Origin: Neonectria sp. B-13
Lineage: Eukaryota > Ascomycota > Sordariomycetes > Hypocreales > Nectriaceae
Direction of reading: 5' to 3'
Length of the DNA: 64,000 bases
Assembly: GCA_002682825.1 (NCBI GenBank)
Contig: NOKP01000001.1
Coordinates: 994,501 to 1,058,500, forward strand
The position numbers and the translations under genes are program-made. Position 1 is the stretch's first letter; each line of letters begins with the position of its first letter. Below the pieces are notes generated by a model that was not told the DNA's origin, made no database searches, and saw only the letters and a program-made list of their open reading frames with translations. This document shows, one piece after another, positions 45,437 through 57,201 of the stretch.

Positions 45437-46564
45437 ATGCCACGAAAGGTAAACCCTTCTTCCCTCTTTCCCTTCAGTCTCACGCTCCTAGTCCCGATAT
45501 CAACCCCACGCCCATCCCATCCCCCTTGTCTTCACCCTCACTCCATCCCATCACCAAGAAGGAAAAAACCCTCACTAACTTCCATTCCCACATAGCTCCG
45601 TACGCCAGAGTCCCTGGCTCTCAACCGCGAGAACCAGCGGCGGTCGCGCGCCCGCCACCGCGACCTGCTGGACGACCTGCAGCGCCGCGTGCGCGACTAC
45701 GAGCGCCGCGATGCCCAGGCCTCGCTGGATATGCAGCGCGTGGCGCAGAGCGTAGCTGCCGATAATGTCGCCCTGAGGGCCCTGCTGGGAGCCAAGGGCG
45801 TGGCGGATGCCGAGGTTGAGGCCCATCTTCAGCTGGTGAGACAGACGCGGACACAGACGCAGACGCAGACGATTCCGTCGCTGGGCGCTGTGGTGAGACG
45901 CCCAGAAACGACGTTGGAACCTCTCCGTGAGGCTCTTCTCGATCCGCGGCTTGACATGCCGCATCGCATGCAGTCTTCGCCCTCGTCGTTAGTCTCGACG
46001 CCGTCTGTCATGGCTGCGCCGTTAGTCCCCATTCCCAGGCTATCGCCCACCGCCAGCTCCGTCACCCCCAATCACTCTCAACCTTCACAACCAAGGGGCT
46101 GCTCTCCACCTATAGCTGTCTCTCCGCTCAACAAATATGTTCACGAACGAGGCCCTCACCAGCATCTCAACGAGCGTCCAGAGCTCGCACCGGCAGTCAC
46201 GCAAAGCTGCTGTCGCCGAGAGTCCAGCACAGAGGCATCTCCCATGGAGCTCGACCAGCCAGCCGACGTCTCCCACCACACGTCAAGCCGTGTCTCTCAG
46301 CCCGGATCCGAACAGAAGTCGGCATGTTGTCCACAGCCGCAGTCAACCTGCCAGTCTCAACCGGGTGACCAACAACAGCCGCAGGATCCTTCCACGCTTC
46401 AACAGCCAAACAAGATGCGCTGTGTGGAAGCTGCCGCCATTCTCGCCCGGCTTCGTGGGAATCCCGACGATGTCAACTCATGGGCTGCGCTCGGCTGCTC
46501 GGACAGCAATGAATGCATGGTCCGCAACACCGACCTGCTCCAGCTCATGGACGAGATGACATGA
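45437..46564 (+). CDS. bZIP transcription factor, Cys-rich
   Basis: Nuclear DNA-binding regulator. Two exons: a 12-base first exon 45437-45448 (MPRK) and 45596-46564, 326 residues; the 147-base intron has GTAAAC, a CACTAAC branch site and ATAG. The basic region lies almost at the N-terminus: LNRENQRRSRARHRDLLDDL, with Asn14 and Arg22 in N-x7-R spacing and the first zipper Leu at 32, followed by a heptad helix to about residue 70. The middle is Ser/Pro/Gln-rich. Nine cysteines lie in the C-terminal half: 173, 209, 210, 248, 249, 256, 280, 305 and 311, the last three in a conserved-looking end (RCVEAAAILARLRGN, then LGCSDSNECMVRNTDLLQLM). It ends 144 bases from the convergent ACR3 gene, which suggests, but does not prove, a role in metalloid response. 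The short first exon is the least certain part. Confidence 0.8.
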
Positions 46565-46708
46565 AGTCTTCGTTTTCAAGCTCAGCGGACCGCTTACAGA
46601 GCCAGCATTGGTTCATCCAGCATCTTTTCAAGCATCTATTCACTCTCAGGAATAACTTTTGTCTAATTATGTAGCCAAGCCCTACGATACAGCAGTTTTA
46701 ATATTTCC

Positions 46709-48105
46709 TTACACCGTCCAGCCCCATCTTCCTGAAACCCAGCGGAGAAGATATACCAGTCCAAGCAGAACCGGCACCTCGATCAAGGGGCCCACCGTCG
46801 CCGCGAGAGCCTGGTCACTACCCGGCCCATACGTCGCAATGGCCACGGCAATGGCCAACTCAAAGTTGTTGCTAGCGGCTGTGAAGCTCTGGGTCGTCGA
46901 TAGCGGGTATCCAAACCCGGCACGGCGGGCCACGAGTAGAGTGGCAAAGAAGATGATGACGAAGTAGACGATGAGCGGCGCTGCGACGCGGACCACGGAC
47001 ACCACCTGGTGCACCACCTGATGGCCCTGCGACGCAAAGAGGACCAAGATGGTATACAACAGCCCGATCAGCGACCAGGGGGAAACGAGCTTCAAGAAGA
47101 CACGCTCGTACCAGTCCATCCCTAGCATCGCACGCAGCGAAAACCGCGTGATGATGGCGGCTCCGAGTGGGATGCCCAGAAACACAGCGACACTTCGAGC
47201 AACGACTGAATATGAGACGTCGGTGGCGCCCTTCTCTCCGCTGATGATGCGGATGAAGAAAACAGACATGGGCGCGTAAAGCGCCATCTGCAGGATGGAG
47301 TTGATGGCCACTAGGATCGCGCAGTATTCGCTGTCGCCACCCGCGAGACCGTTCCAGATGAGGACCTAGCAGCGGTAGAGAAACCGTCAGCTTCTTTCTT
47401 TCTTTCAGGGGGGGGGGGAATCATAATCATTGCTCACCATGGCGATACACCTCGCGAGGCCAACGAGGATGAGGCCAATGCGGAGGCCAGGCTCGTCAGG
47501 GAGAAACGCCCAGGCCAGACCGAGCTATTATCCGTTAATATTATTCCCAGTCGTGTTTTTTGCTGGGGGTCTCACCATCAAGAACGGAGCCACGATCCAG
47601 TTCATGAAGATGCTAAACATGATCTGTTTCCATATATCCCGATGCGAAAGGATCTCGTGCAGGCTCTCGTACCGAACCTTGCACAGGATGGGATACATCA
47701 TGACCAGCAAGCCCACAGCTACAGGCATGTGTGAGCCACAATCTCAACTAGCCAACACATGCAAACCCGGAGGAGCAAAGACATACCAATGGGAACCGAA
47801 ACGCCGACGAACTTGCCCTTCTCCAGGGCCTCACTGATCCCGCCGACGAAGTTGCCTAGGAGGATGCCCACGACCATGGCCAGTAAGATCCACAGGGCGA
47901 GGAGGCGATCCAACCAACCTAGGGACTTGAACGCAGACGCGTTTTGGAGGTGGTTGCCTTTTTCTCCCTGTATCTCGTGGCTTTCCACGTCTCGGACGCC
48001 ATTGTTCTCGGATCGCGTTGTGGTTTCGTCCTGGGTAAAGAGGGTAGGCGAATGTATTTCTTTTGGAGGCTCGTTGCCTGCAGAAATATTGGCGGTAGCT
48101 GCCAT
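46709..48105 (-). CDS. ACR3: ACR3-family arsenite efflux transporter
   Basis: Plasma-membrane As(III) (and often Sb(III)) extrusion carrier of the BART superfamily. Four exons on the minus strand: 47787-48105, 47576-47718, 47438-47524 and 46709-47365, 401 residues, close to the 404 of the yeast protein. About ten membrane segments. Key motifs are YPILCKVRYE (Cys119), GLARCIAMVLIWNGLAGGD with the essential Cys180, FTAASNNFELAIAVA and GPLIEVPVLLGLVY with its conserved Glu. I chose the ATG at 48105 for its strong context (A at -3, G at +4) and the resulting length; an upstream in-frame ATG at 48249 would add 48 hydrophilic residues. The neighbour is a convergent Cys-rich bZIP gene. Identity is firm. 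Confidence 0.94.
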
Positions 48106-51100
48106 AGTTATTCGGGAGATAGTTTCTAAGGATTGGAATCGATGTAGCGAATCGCTGTGTCGAGGATGTCGAGAATCGTAGTCGTCGGTGTTGCTTCGAA
48201 GCGATGTCCGATAATCGGTGGGTTGTTTCTTGGGAAGGGATGATGTCATGCACGGATCAAGCTCTTCCAGATAATGTAAAATGAAATCACAAATAGGGAG
48301 AATTCAAACCCGAGGCCATTCTGATATTTGAAGTCTTAAACTGCGAGTTATCTAGATCCGGCGTCGGTGTAGTGCGAGAAGGACAAGCTGCCTCGAGGAC
48401 TAACAAGTTTGCGCTCGGCCAATGAAAATCGGGGCATGACAGGTCCCCTCCAAACCCAGATGGTGGCTTGCCCCATCTGAAAAGACGTTGTTGGACATGA
48501 GTGGAAGGCCGATATCGCGCGAGAATTTACAGTTATAGACTACAATGTTAGACTGTCTTTTTTCAAAGCTGAAGCTGTTGGGTTTGATCAATGCGGTTGT
48601 ATCTATCTACCTTTGGACTCTACCGCGAACGTGGTTTCCAACAATTCTGAACCCGCAGCCAAGTTGTCGATGGACCTTCGAACAGGGTCACAATCCTACC
48701 ACAAGCTGGTTGATCACTTGCCAAATCTACTAGTTCGACATGTATCTACACCAAACGATTGATGTGTGGTGATTTTTCCCAACTTGAGGCTTCTATCGGG
48801 CCCGGCCTGATTAGACACTTCGATCAAGACGAAGCAAATAGGTATCGCAAGAAACACCATTGATGGAAGAAAATAGGTTACCGACGATTAGTGACCATTT
48901 ATTGAACTGTGTATTAATGGCCCAGAAGTCGGTATAGACTCATGCCTTGCTGTAAGCAACGCAACAAATAAGTCTCCCACTCGTGCGTCAAAATCCAGCG
49001 GCTGTCACACGAGATTCAGCAGCAACACCAAATCCCTGTTAGCTACGAGCTACCTCATATGACTCAATTCTTGCTGAGGTTTAATACCGTGAAACCCCAC
49101 GCGAATGCGGTAGGTTTAGTACTCCCTTCCACAGACGGCTCATTGTTCCGCCACATGAAAACCGCTTGGCAATCACGTTTACCGCTTTGTCGCACTTGCT
49201 GACAGGGTGCGAGGACTGTATCTATGATAAGTACCTTGATGTTGGACTCAAAAGTTTAGAATCTCGGGGTTTCATGCCAGTCGTCAATTCGAGACACCTT
49301 GGATAGAGTAGGGCAATGGACATAAAACTATCTCAAGCTTTTGCCTCCGGCGTTCCGCTCACTGTTGGTGCAAGGATCGCGCCTAACCATCAATGGGAGA
49401 TCTTCATCTCTCACGATTTCTTTTTATGTCGATGAGGGGTGAGCATGGGGTGGGGGACAAACTCGGACGGACGCGGAGGATGGCTACGGAGAACGGCCAC
49501 GGAGGAGGCCGTGAAAAGGCCCGTCAGCGCTACATCAATCGGCGCCCCGGGCGATGAACTATGGCCTAAATATATCATACTCAGCCTGTCAGCAACACCT
49601 GCGGTTCAGCGCCGTCGTCTTGGCAACGTCTGATGTAAAAGCTGCTTCGATCAAGGTGAGGCTCATCGTATGACGGCTCCATTGTTTCTCAGTCGCGTGG
49701 ATCTGACCAGACAGCTGGATCCCTGCACTGCGGCGAAGGGGGCCCCTTGTACACGTGTACAAGATTCCGACCGAGAGAACGAATTCTTCGCGGAATGAGA
49801 GGCGACGTGCGTCGATTTCGAGCTCTTGGTACGAGCCCCGACGAATGCTACACGGGATCCGGTGCAGGTGCCGTGCATTGTCGGTCGAGTTTCAGCTTAG
49901 GAGCTGTTTTGTGTGAGGAAGATGAGAGAGTACGAAGTGCAGTGGCCCCAACCGCGAAGGATGAGAGGAGATGAAGACGGGTGAGGGAGTGCCCCCAGCG
50001 GGAATCCCGCAATTTGGCTGGGCAACAAATGACGTTGCTCAGTCTCTTATGTTTCTTTTGAAGCTTGAACCGTGTTTGTGTGATCAAGGAACCCTAGTCG
50101 AGTGAGAAGAAGGCCGGGGCAGAGTTGGAAGCTGGAGCAACTGGCGCTAGGTGAAGGCGCCACGGCAGAGAAGAGAATGAAGTGGAAACCCAACTTTCCA
50201 ATTCGGCATCAGCTCGATGTCAGAAGCGCATCTCTGATTCTCATCGTGTGTTTCTCTGCTTCCTTGGAAGGTAGCATTCCGCGATCTACAGAGTGCGGAC
50301 CGAGTTATGCAGGTTCAATCTCCGAGCCGGTCTTGGCAGCCCAGGACAAAGGGTCCCGGCTTCATCTTGTCTGTTTCGAAGAGAATATTGCAGTCCACAA
50401 GTCTGCAACGACCCTTTGCGTAGTGCGGCCATGGATGGTCTTGTTGCGAGACTCCCACGGCAGAGAAGATGTTCAACAAGACACCGAGGTGTAACCATGG
50501 CCAATTCAGGGAGGCCAGCGGTTACCAGGTGGTACAGCTCTTGGGCGAAGAACACAAAAGATACGCTACGTTCCACGACCACGCGATGCTCGCAACACGG
50601 AGACACGAGGGGATACAACGCCTCATCCGCGCCGCAACTAGCTCTTGCTCTAGCTGAGTCCAGCGCCAAGCGACTTACAACGTACCTATATTTAACAAAT
50701 GGTCAGAAAGAGACCTGCGCCCGCCCCTGTTGAGGAGCCGAAGCCCGTGGGGTGCCTGGCGATCTGCGACCGTGACCCAGTTAATCCTATGTGCCAAGGC
50801 CCTTGGTGCCAGATGTTTTGGGGCCTTCTGTCGCCTACCAACGCGCTGTGACGGAATGGTTTTCGGTCTTGATCCCCGTCGTTTTCTAGTTGACTCCGTT
50901 TCGTTCGATGTCCGGCTCTCGCCGTTTTAGTCAATGATTTCCCGTCCCCCCAAGGGCAGCTAATCGTCGCTGCGATCGACAGGGGACGAGACTTTCCGAA
51001 CGAACGGGCTCTGCCGACTCACTGGTTTTCCCGTCTCTCTTCTCACTTCTGCGAGACAAGGGACTCCTTTTAGTGATCCTTCTGATGTACCCCCCTGCAA

Positions 51101-51472
51101 TCTCCTTGCTGTGGTGCGCTCCCTCACGGGCTCGCAAGCTCAAACCTGGCAATTCCCACTCCTCCACAGTGCTTCGCTGGCGTGGTTGCTTGCCCCGAGT
51201 GTGCGGTTGAGCCTTGGCCTCGATGGATGATGGATCGACGCCCCCTACCCCGGCCCTTCGAAACGTTGGCCATGGATGCTAACGGGGCTGTGACGGCGTT
51301 GGCTCCGGTCCGCGATGATCGTATATAGTAGCGCTGATGGCCCGCTGTGGACTTCTGGGCTTTGGTCCAAGACAGCGAGTCTCCATACTCGTTTCTCTTT
51401 CTGCTTCTTTTTTCTTGTCTCTTGTTTCTCATCTGCGAGTTTCGAGACGAGAATAGCTTGCACTTCTTCATC
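48106..51472. other. Long intergenic region, no gene supported
   Basis: About 3.4 kb between divergent starts of ACR3 and the subtilase gene. It holds both promoters. ORFs up to ~146 codons at 50100-50730 occur on overlapping strands without domains or codon structure. No RNA gene or repeat was recognised. Confidence 0.45.
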
Positions 51473-54264
51473 ATGGTGCGCCTCAGTTTGGTTGCGTCGC
51501 TCTTCGCGGCCGTGGCCAGCGCCATCAGCATGGACAAGATCACCAGCAAGAAGACCATAGCTCGTCTTCCAGGTGCCTACATCTTCGAATTCGAGGATGA
51601 CAATGTATGTCGGGACTCAAACATGTCATTTGGTTCAGTGACTGAATCTAACCCGACCTAGGACCGCACCGATTTCTATTCCAAGGCCGCCGCCGATGGC
51701 AGGACCCGAATGGACTTCGACTACAAGCTGTTCAAGGGTGCTTCGATTCAGTTCAACGACCTTGAACATGCCGAGGAGCTCGCGGCCAAGATGCTTGATC
51801 TACCTGCCGTCAAGGGAATGTGGCCCGTCAAGGTGTACAGCATCCCCAAGCCGCGGGTTGACTGGCAGGGCACCCCGGGACAGGAGTACGCAACCATGAA
51901 GAAGCGTTCGGCCTACGACCAGGTGAAGGACGTATTCTCGCCTCACGTCATGACACAGGTCGATAAGCTGCGAGAGGAGGGCTACACTGGAAAGGGAATC
52001 AAGCTCGCTGTTATTGACAGCGGTGTAAGTGGACGACGGATCTGTCGAGTCAAGACGAGGTTCGCTAACGTGCTGCGTTGATATAGATCGACTACAAGCA
52101 CCCTGCTCTGGGCGGATGCTTTGGCCCCGGATGTCTTGTGTCTTGGGGAACCGATCTCGTCGGCGACGATTACACCGGCTACAACGACGTCAACCCCGAC
52201 GACGACCCCATGGATTGCCAGGGCCACGGAACTCACGTCGCCGGCATCATTGCCGCCCAGGACAACGACATGGACTTCACCGGCGCCGCACCAGGCGTCT
52301 CTCTCGGCTCCTATCGCGTTTTCGGCTGCAACGGCGAGGCCGGAAATGACGTGCTGATCGCCGCCTTCAACCGCGCCTACGAGGACGGCGCCGACATCAT
52401 CACCGCGTCCATCGGCGGCCCCAGTGGCTGGTCCGAGGAGGCCTGGGCCGTCGCCGTCTCCCGGATCGTGGAGCAGGGCGTCCCCTGCACCCTGGCCGCG
52501 GGCAACGAGGGCGACGTGGGCATGTTCTATGCTTCCACCGCGGCGAGCGGAAAGGGCGTCACGGCCGTTGCATCGTTTGACAACAGCAAGACGGTCTCGC
52601 TGCTCAACGTCTCCCACTACACCGTCAACGGCAGCAGGAAGCAAGAGTTTGGCTCCTTGGCCGGTGTCCCCGGTGCTTGGGGCGGCGTCAAACTGCCGCT
52701 CTGGGCGCCTAGCTATGACACCAACAGCTCTGACGGCGGTTGTGATACTTACCCGGACAACACCCCCGACCTGAGCGAGTACATTGTCCTTGTTCGCCGA
52801 GGAACATGCACGTTTGAGGAGAAGGTTACCAATGCCGTCGCAGCTGGAGCCAAATACGTCATGGTCTACAACAACGAGGCCGGCTCTATCCCTATCGACG
52901 TGTCGACCGTCGACGGAATCAAGGCTGTGGGCATGGTTGGACCTGAAATGGGCAAGAAGTGGATCAAGCTCCTGAAGCAGGGGTCCAAGGTCGTTCTCGA
53001 GATGTCGGATGGGTCAGATGGCAAGGTCATTCTCGAAGAGATCCCCAACGACCTCACTGGCGGTGCCGCCAGCGTCTTCACCTCGTGGGGTCCAACCTGG
53101 GAGATGGACAACAAGCCCCAGTTTGGAGCTCCTGGCGGTGGAATCCTGTCGACATATCCCCGGGAACTCGGCAGCTACGCCGTCCTCTCCGGTACCTCGA
53201 TGGCAACACCCCTGATCGCGGGCATCTTCGCCCTCATCGCCGAGGTCCGCGGCACGCTGGAGCCGGAGCTCATTGAGAACCTCCTGTCGGGCAGCTCCAA
53301 CCCCCAGCTGTTCAACGACGGCGAGGCCTATTACCAGTTTCTCGCCCCCGTGGCACAGCAGGGCGCCGGCCTCGTCCAAGCCCACGATGCTGCTTACGCG
53401 AAGATCCTCCTGACCCCCTCGGGCCTGTCGTTCAACGACACGGACAACTTCGTCGAGTCCCGCAACTTTACGCTGAGGAACACTGGCCGCAAGGATATCG
53501 AGCTTGAGATTTCGCATGTCCCGGCCGTGACCGTGTACACGCTTGTCGAGAACACCATTTACCCCGACTCGTTCCCTAATGAGTTTGCCTCGATGCAGGC
53601 CACTGTCAAGTTCAGCGAGAGCAAGGTCACCATCGGTGCTGGCGAGAGTGTGACTATCGAGGCGCTCCCCACTCCTCCCAAGGGCCTCCAGGCCAAGCGT
53701 CTTCCTGTGTGGTCGGGATACATCGCCATCAACGGCACCGACGGAACTTCGCTATCCATCCCCTACCAGGGTCTGACCGGCTCTCTGCACGACTCGACCG
53801 TTCTAGGCCCCGAGGACACCTGGATCAGCAAGTCGACTGACGAGCGCCTCCTCCCCGTCCCCGAGAACACCACCTTCACGCTCCCGAAGGCCGGCACCAT
53901 CACGGACCCAGCAGAAATCAACACCACCACGAGCACCCCGTTTCCTGCGCTGGTGTGGTTCCTCGCTCTCGGCTCATCCAAGCTGCGCGCCGACGTCGTC
54001 CCCGTCAAGTCCAACTCGACGTTGCAGACGCACTACGACGTGGCCCGTAACGGCAGCTTGGGCCAGGTCGTCGGCTTCCCACTGCTCTGGAGCCCGATGA
54101 GTTCCAACTCGGTCGCGTGGTCCGGCGAGCTGGCGGATGGCAGATACGCGCCCGCGGGCTTGTACAAGATTGTGTACCGGGCGCTGAGGATCTTCGGTGA
54201 CGAGAAGAAGGACAGTGACTGGGACAAGTCGGAGTCACCTTCGTTTGGCATCAAGTACGCGTAG
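51473..54264 (+). CDS. Secreted subtilisin-like serine protease with PA domain
   Basis: Extracellular S8 endopeptidase. Three exons, 51473-51604, 51662-52024 and 52087-54264, 890 residues. A signal peptide (MVRLSLVASLFAAVASA) is followed by an I9-type propeptide to about residue 125, where a dibasic KKR could be cut by Kex2. The catalytic triad is complete: Asp163 in AVIDSG, His212 in GHGTHVAG and Ser536 in GTSMATP, with the oxyanion Asn in TLAAGNEGD. A protease-associated domain is inserted before the serine (YIVLVRRGTCTFEEKVTNAV, then YVMVYNNEAG). The C-terminal ~300 residues form Fn3-like beta domains, as in C5a-peptidase/Vpr-type subtilases, and contain several N-glycosylation sequons. 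Introns have GTATGT/CTAG and GTAAGT/ATAG. A role in nutrient acquisition or host invasion is possible but unproven. Confidence 0.93.
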
Positions 54265-54892
54265 GAGACGTGCGATGACGGCGATAGAGGAGCGAAGACT
54301 CCATGATGGCAGAGACCTGCGATGAATTCAATGATAGAAAATTGTTGTGGAGGACAAGGATGGAATTAGGGAACTCTCACGAGGCCTGAAACTGTACATA
54401 GAATGGGCTACTTAGAAGCATTCGGGCTCACATTTATGGATCTGGTTTTTGTAATTGTAGACAATGTGGGATGATGGAGTCAATGTCAACAGGGTAGAAC
54501 AAAAAGACGCGATTTCCTCCTTGAACCAGCGCTGAAGAATTCCCTGGTATTTTCATGCTTCATGCTATTCCATGGATAGACGTTCAAACGTTCGCATCCT
54601 GACTGTGCCAGTAGTGACGGGTCATCACTTGTTGATGATGCTTGTCATGATAGCACTCATGTGTAAAAAGGTGCGGGGCATGTTTGTGTCTAGGGTAGCT
54701 GAATGAGGGGTAACCGGACATCGGAGAAACGCGGCCCCGCCATGCCCCGCGCTAAAGTGGCAGTTTGGCAGGGCGCGACAAGCTCTGCGCTGCGGGATGC
54801 AAGGCAAGAGCCACCCACAGCACTGCAAAAAGCCCTTTGCCCACTTGAGTCACACTCCTCCCACCAGGACTGCCACTCACACGCCGGCGCAG
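54265..54892. other. Intergenic region before arginyl-tRNA synthetase
   Basis: 628 bases containing the protease 3' flank and the synthetase promoter. No separate gene is visible. Confidence 0.5.
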
Positions 54893-57201
54893 ATGCTCTC
54901 GCGCCGCTTCATTCCCACTTGTTCCTTTAATTCTCCTTCGTCCCCTTCCTTTTCTTGGTCGTCTCCCTTTACTCGCTGGTCTTCTTCCGTCCTCCAACGA
55001 CAGCCATATCAACACAAGCAGCGGCTTCATCAACAAGCCCACAGCCGAATTCGTCGCGGCTCGAGCCACCACTGCAACTCCTACAACCACTACTCTACCA
55101 ACACCATGGCTTCAGTCGAAACCAATTCGCTGGCTGCCCAGCTCGAGCGCCTCGGCCTCGACAAGGTCGAGAAGTATCCCAACTGCTTCCCCGAGATCAA
55201 CCCCGTCGACATCTACCGCTCCCACATCACCAGCCTGATGCACGAGGTCACCGGCATTGATACTGCCATCATCTATCCCGCCGTTCAGTGGACCCAGTCC
55301 CTTGACAAGGGAGATGCTATCCTCGCCGTCCCTGCCCTCCGGGTCAAGGGCAAGAAGCCCGCCGAACTGGCGGAGGAGTGGATCGCCAAGGTCAGTTATT
55401 AACAACTTGAGCCAGACCACATTGGCGAATGAATCGGCTCTACGAATTGCAGACTGACTCCTCAATGCAGTTCCCTGAGTCACCCTTGATCGAGAAGCCC
55501 ACTGCCGCCGGCCCCTTCCTTTCCTTCTTCTTCAAGCCCGCCGGCCTCACCAAGTTCCTCATCCCCACCATCCGAAGCCACGGCGAGAACTTTGGCAAGA
55601 ACCCCCACAACGGTCTCGTTGATCCCAACGACCCAAAATCCGGAAGGAAGAAGATGATTGTCGAGTTCTCCTCGCCCAACATCGCCAAGCCCTTCCACGC
55701 CGGTCACCTGCGAAGTACCATCATTGGTGGTTTCCTCTCCAAGTTATACGATGGTGCTGGCTGGGATGTCACCCGAATCAACTATCTTGGTGACTGGGGA
55801 AAGCAATACGGCTTGCTGGCCCTCGCTTGGGAGAAATGGGGCGAGGAGGCGGCCCTGTTGGCTGATCCCATCAACCATCTCTTCAACCTTTACGTCCGCA
55901 TCAACCAAGACCTGACCGCGGAGAAGGAGATTATTGACCAGAAGAAAAAACTTGGTGAGGATGTCAGCGAGATCATCGCCAACTGTTTGGATGAGCAGGC
56001 TCGAAAGTACTTCCGACGAATGACGGATGGCGATCCCGACGCTGTTGCGATCTGGAAGCGATTCCGAGACCTCAGCATTGTTCGATACAAGAAGACTTAC
56101 GCCCGACTTAACATTGAGTTTGACGTCTACTCTGGGGAGAGCCAGGTCCCCGAGTCGGACATGGACGATGCTGCGAAGGTCCTCAATGATAAGGGTGTGT
56201 CCGAGGACTCTGACGGTGCTGTTCTCATCGACTTTTCCAAGCATGTCCCCGGCAAAGCTGGAAAGGGCCTTGAGAAGGCTGTTATCCGAAAGAGGGACGG
56301 CACTGCCCTGTACTTGACCCGAGATATCAGCGAGCTCCTGAACCGACAGAAGAAATATAACTTCGACCGCGTCACCTACGTCGTGGCTTCGGCCCAGGAC
56401 CTGCATCTCAAGCAACTCTTCAAGACCATTGAGCTCATGGGCCACGAGGATATTGCCAAGAAGTGCCAGCACATCAACTTCGGTCTTGTTCTGGGCATGA
56501 GCACCCGAAAGGGTACCGTCAAGTTCCTCGACGACATTCTCCGAGACGTCGGAGACACCATGCACGAAGTCATGAAGAAGAACGAGACCAAGTACGCCCA
56601 GATTGAGGACCCGGCAGCTGTTGCTGATATCCTCGGTATCAGCAGTGTCATGGTTCAAGACATGTCTGGGAAGAGGTTCGTATTTCCCCGATCCATCCAA
56701 CGCTAGTAGGTTGCTAACGAACACAGAATCAATAACTACAAGTTTAATATGGAGACTATGACCTCGTTCGAGGGCGACACTGGCCCCTACCTCCAGTATG
56801 CTCACGCTCGTCTTTGCTCGATTCGACGAAAGGTTGGCCTCAGCGATGAGGAGCTGGATAGCGCTGATCTCAGCCTCCTGACCGAGAAGCACGCTACTGA
56901 CCTGGTCCGTCTTCTCGGCCAGTGGCCCGATGTCGTCCAGAACACCCTCAAGACCCTCGAGCCCACCACCATCTTGACGTACCTCTTCAGGATGACTCAC
57001 GTAGTCAGCTCCAGCTACGACCACCTGCGAATCGTTGGAAGCGAGAAGGAGCTCCAGAAGGCCCGTATGGCTTTGTATGACTCGGCTCGAACCGTGCTGA
57101 GCAACGGCATGAAGCTGTTGGGCCTGACGCCCGTGGTCCGGTATGTTGTTTACGTCCAATCAACGTTGAACAGTGCAGTGCTAACAGAAAGCAGAATGTA
57201 A
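54893..57201 (+). CDS. Arginyl-tRNA synthetase, probably cytosolic and mitochondrial forms
   Basis: Charges tRNA-Arg with arginine. Class I synthetase; exons 54893(or 55106)-55390, 55471-56675, 56727-57140 and a 7-base last exon 57195-57201. From ATG 55106 (MASVETNSLAAQLERLGLDK) the protein has 636 residues, the usual cytosolic form. An in-frame ATG at 54893 adds 71 residues (MLSRRFIPTCSFNSPSSP start) containing many Arg, Ser and Gln and no Asp or Glu: a clear mitochondrial presequence. One gene could thus serve both compartments by choice of start. Motifs: the HIGH equivalent FHAGHLRST, the KMSK-loop equivalent MSTRKGTVKFLDD, and the anticodon-binding domain (FEGDTGPYLQYAHARLCSIR). The short last exon restores the expected C-terminus VVRM. 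Introns have GTCAGT/GCAG, GTTCGT/ACAG and GTATGT/GCAG. Confidence 0.93.

Noticed and set aside
50102..50733. Group of overlapping 127-146-codon ORFs upstream of the subtilase
   Set aside because: Three frames on both strands are about equally open and none has family features or plausible introns.
55744..57159. 471-codon ORF antisense to arginyl-tRNA synthetase
   Set aside because: Shadow frame. It runs across the 56676-56726 intron of the real gene and shows no family motif.
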